Assembly: GCA_035556515.1 (NCBI GenBank)
Contig: DATMEO010000184.1
Location: 1-7,232, forward strand
Length of the DNA: 7,232 nt
Source of the DNA: Gaiellasilicea sp035556515
GTDB taxonomy: Bacteria; Actinomycetota; Thermoleophilia; Gaiellales; Gaiellaceae
Reading direction: 5' to 3'
Made by a program: the position numbers and the translations under genes. Below the pieces are notes generated by a model. It saw only the letters and a program-made list of their open reading frames with translations. It was not told where the DNA came from and ran no database searches. Shown here in pieces: positions 6,530 through 7,232 of the stretch. Every line of letters starts with the position of its first letter. Position 1 is the stretch's first letter.

Positions 6530-6544
6530 GCCCGCTCACGCCCA
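6521..6544. terminator. Palindromic hairpin spanning both convergent stop codons
   Basis: TGAGC, CC, GCTCA (6527-6538) is a perfect inverted repeat whose outer triplets are the stop codons of the two convergent genes. TGGG (6521-6524) and CCCA (6541-6544) extend it across a 2x2 mismatch. It would fold on both transcripts, but no T-tract follows on either side, so an intrinsic terminator is not proven. Confidence 0.3.
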
Positions 6545-7232
6545 GCCCGTCACGAGCCAGCGGCGACCTGAGAAGCGCCACAGCATCAGCCCGAGCCGGA
6601 CGCAGATCAGGAGCACGAGCGAGGCCCAGACGCCGACGATCCCCCAGTCGAAGGCGAGCGCGGCGAGCGACCCGACCGCGCTCACCCCGAACGCCGCCAC
6701 CATCGACCACATCAGGAAGCGGCCGTCGCCGGCGCCGATCAGGATCCCGTCCAGCGCGAAGACGGCGCCGTTGAGCGGCTGCATCAGCGCGAACAGGAAC
6801 CAGATCGACTGCGCCCGCTCGACCACGAGCTCGTCGCTCGTGAAGGCGTACGGCAGGACGCCCTGGAGCGCGAGCATCACGACGCCGAAGACGATCCCGG
6901 CGAAGACAGAGAGCCAGATCATCCGGACGCTCGCGGCGTAGGCCCGCTCGGTGTCGCCGGCGCCGAGACCGCGGCCGACGATCACCTGCCCGGCGATCGC
7001 GATCGCGTCGAGGACGAAGGCGAGGAAGATCCAGAGCTGGAACGCGATCTGGTGCGCCGCGAGAGAGGCGTCGCCGAAGCGGGCGATCACGGCGCCCGCG
7101 AGCGTGAACGCGCTGAGCAACGCTGCCGTGCGCACGAAGAGGTACCGCCCGATCACGAGCAAGCGCCGCATCAGCTGCCGCTGCGGCCGCGTGTCGCCGT
7201 GGGCGGCGCGCACGATCACGACGATGAAGGCG
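6536..7232 (-). CDS. MATE-family multidrug/metabolite efflux transporter (5' end missing)
   Basis: The C-terminal half, about 231 codons, of a multidrug and toxic compound extrusion (MATE, DinF-like) transporter. The frame is open to the right edge of the window, so the GTG at 7219 is an internal valine codon and not the start; the four codons before it continue a hydrophobic stretch. About six membrane helices are visible. The conserved MATE region runs from AAHQIAF to GQVIVGRGLGAGD (roughly 6955-7060), and DGILIGAGD lies near 6730-6760. These mark the second MatE repeat, and the protein ends in a short basic, aromatic tail (RRWLVTGWA). It should export small molecules using a sodium or proton gradient. 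It converges on the oxidoreductase gene with 6 nt between stop codons, so it is not part of the plus-strand operon. Its start and promoter lie outside the window. Confidence 0.88.
   Translation of the reverse strand, partial: AFIVVIVRAAHGDTRPQRQLMRRLLVIGRYLFVRTAALLSAFTLAGAVIARFGDASLAAHQIAFQLWIFLAFVLDAIAIAGQVIVGRGLGAGDTERAYAASVRMIWLSVFAGIVFGVVMLALQGVLPYAFTSDELVVERAQSIWFLFALMQPLNGAVFALDGILIGAGDGRFLMWSMVAAFGVSAVGSLAALAFDWGIVGVWASLVLLICVRLGLMLWRFSGRRWLVTGWA

Noticed and set aside
1..7232. CRISPR array, insertion sequence, attachment site, tRNA or rRNA
   Set aside because: No spaced direct repeats, transposase motifs, terminal inverted repeats or tRNA-like cloverleaf were seen. Coding density leaves almost no room for them.

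Overview
The window is a densely packed, GC-rich (roughly 70% by eye) bacterial chromosome segment. The composition, G/C third codon positions, GTG and TTG starts, several -10 boxes of the TAnnnT type placed just upstream of start codons (leaderless style), and a small FMN/F420-type split-barrel oxidoreductase all point to an actinobacterium. A deep branch such as Thermoleophilia (Gaiellales or Solirubrobacterales) is my best guess, but there is no rRNA or marker gene to prove it. I see no mobile element, CRISPR array, tRNA or rRNA.

Layout. Bases 1-149 hold no confident gene. A class I SAM-dependent methyltransferase (150-797, minus) is transcribed away from a run of six plus-strand genes (799-6529). 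The two start codons are one base apart. Each gene has a TAnnnT box ending exactly 8 nt before its start, inside the first codons of the opposing gene. The plus-strand run is: a full-length YcaQ/AlkZ-type winged-helix DNA glycosylase (799-1938); a second, shorter and divergent paralogue (1935-2930); a cystathionine gamma-synthase/lyase (2931-4076); a metallo-beta-lactamase-fold hydrolase (4084-4923); a major facilitator exporter of the MFS_3/EntS type (4913-6127); and a small PPOX/FDOR-type oxidoreductase (6137-6529). Gaps are at most 9 nt and two junctions overlap, so this is almost certainly one transcription unit, possibly with internal leaderless starts before the third and sixth genes. 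A minus-strand MATE-family transporter (6536-7232, 5' end cut by the window edge) converges on it, with only 6 nt between the stop codons.

How the genes may work together. The two glycosylase-like proteins suggest repair of bulky alkyl adducts or interstrand crosslinks. The MFS and MATE proteins suggest efflux, and the hydrolase, methyltransferase and flavin/deazaflavin oxidoreductase could modify small molecules. Together they fit a defence or self-resistance neighbourhood against DNA-alkylating compounds. That grouping is inference from adjacency; ordinary housekeeping genes packed together is a real alternative. The most concrete oddities are the tandem QxD glycosylase paralogues, the roughly 40-residue deletion in the second one, and the interlocked divergent leaderless promoters.
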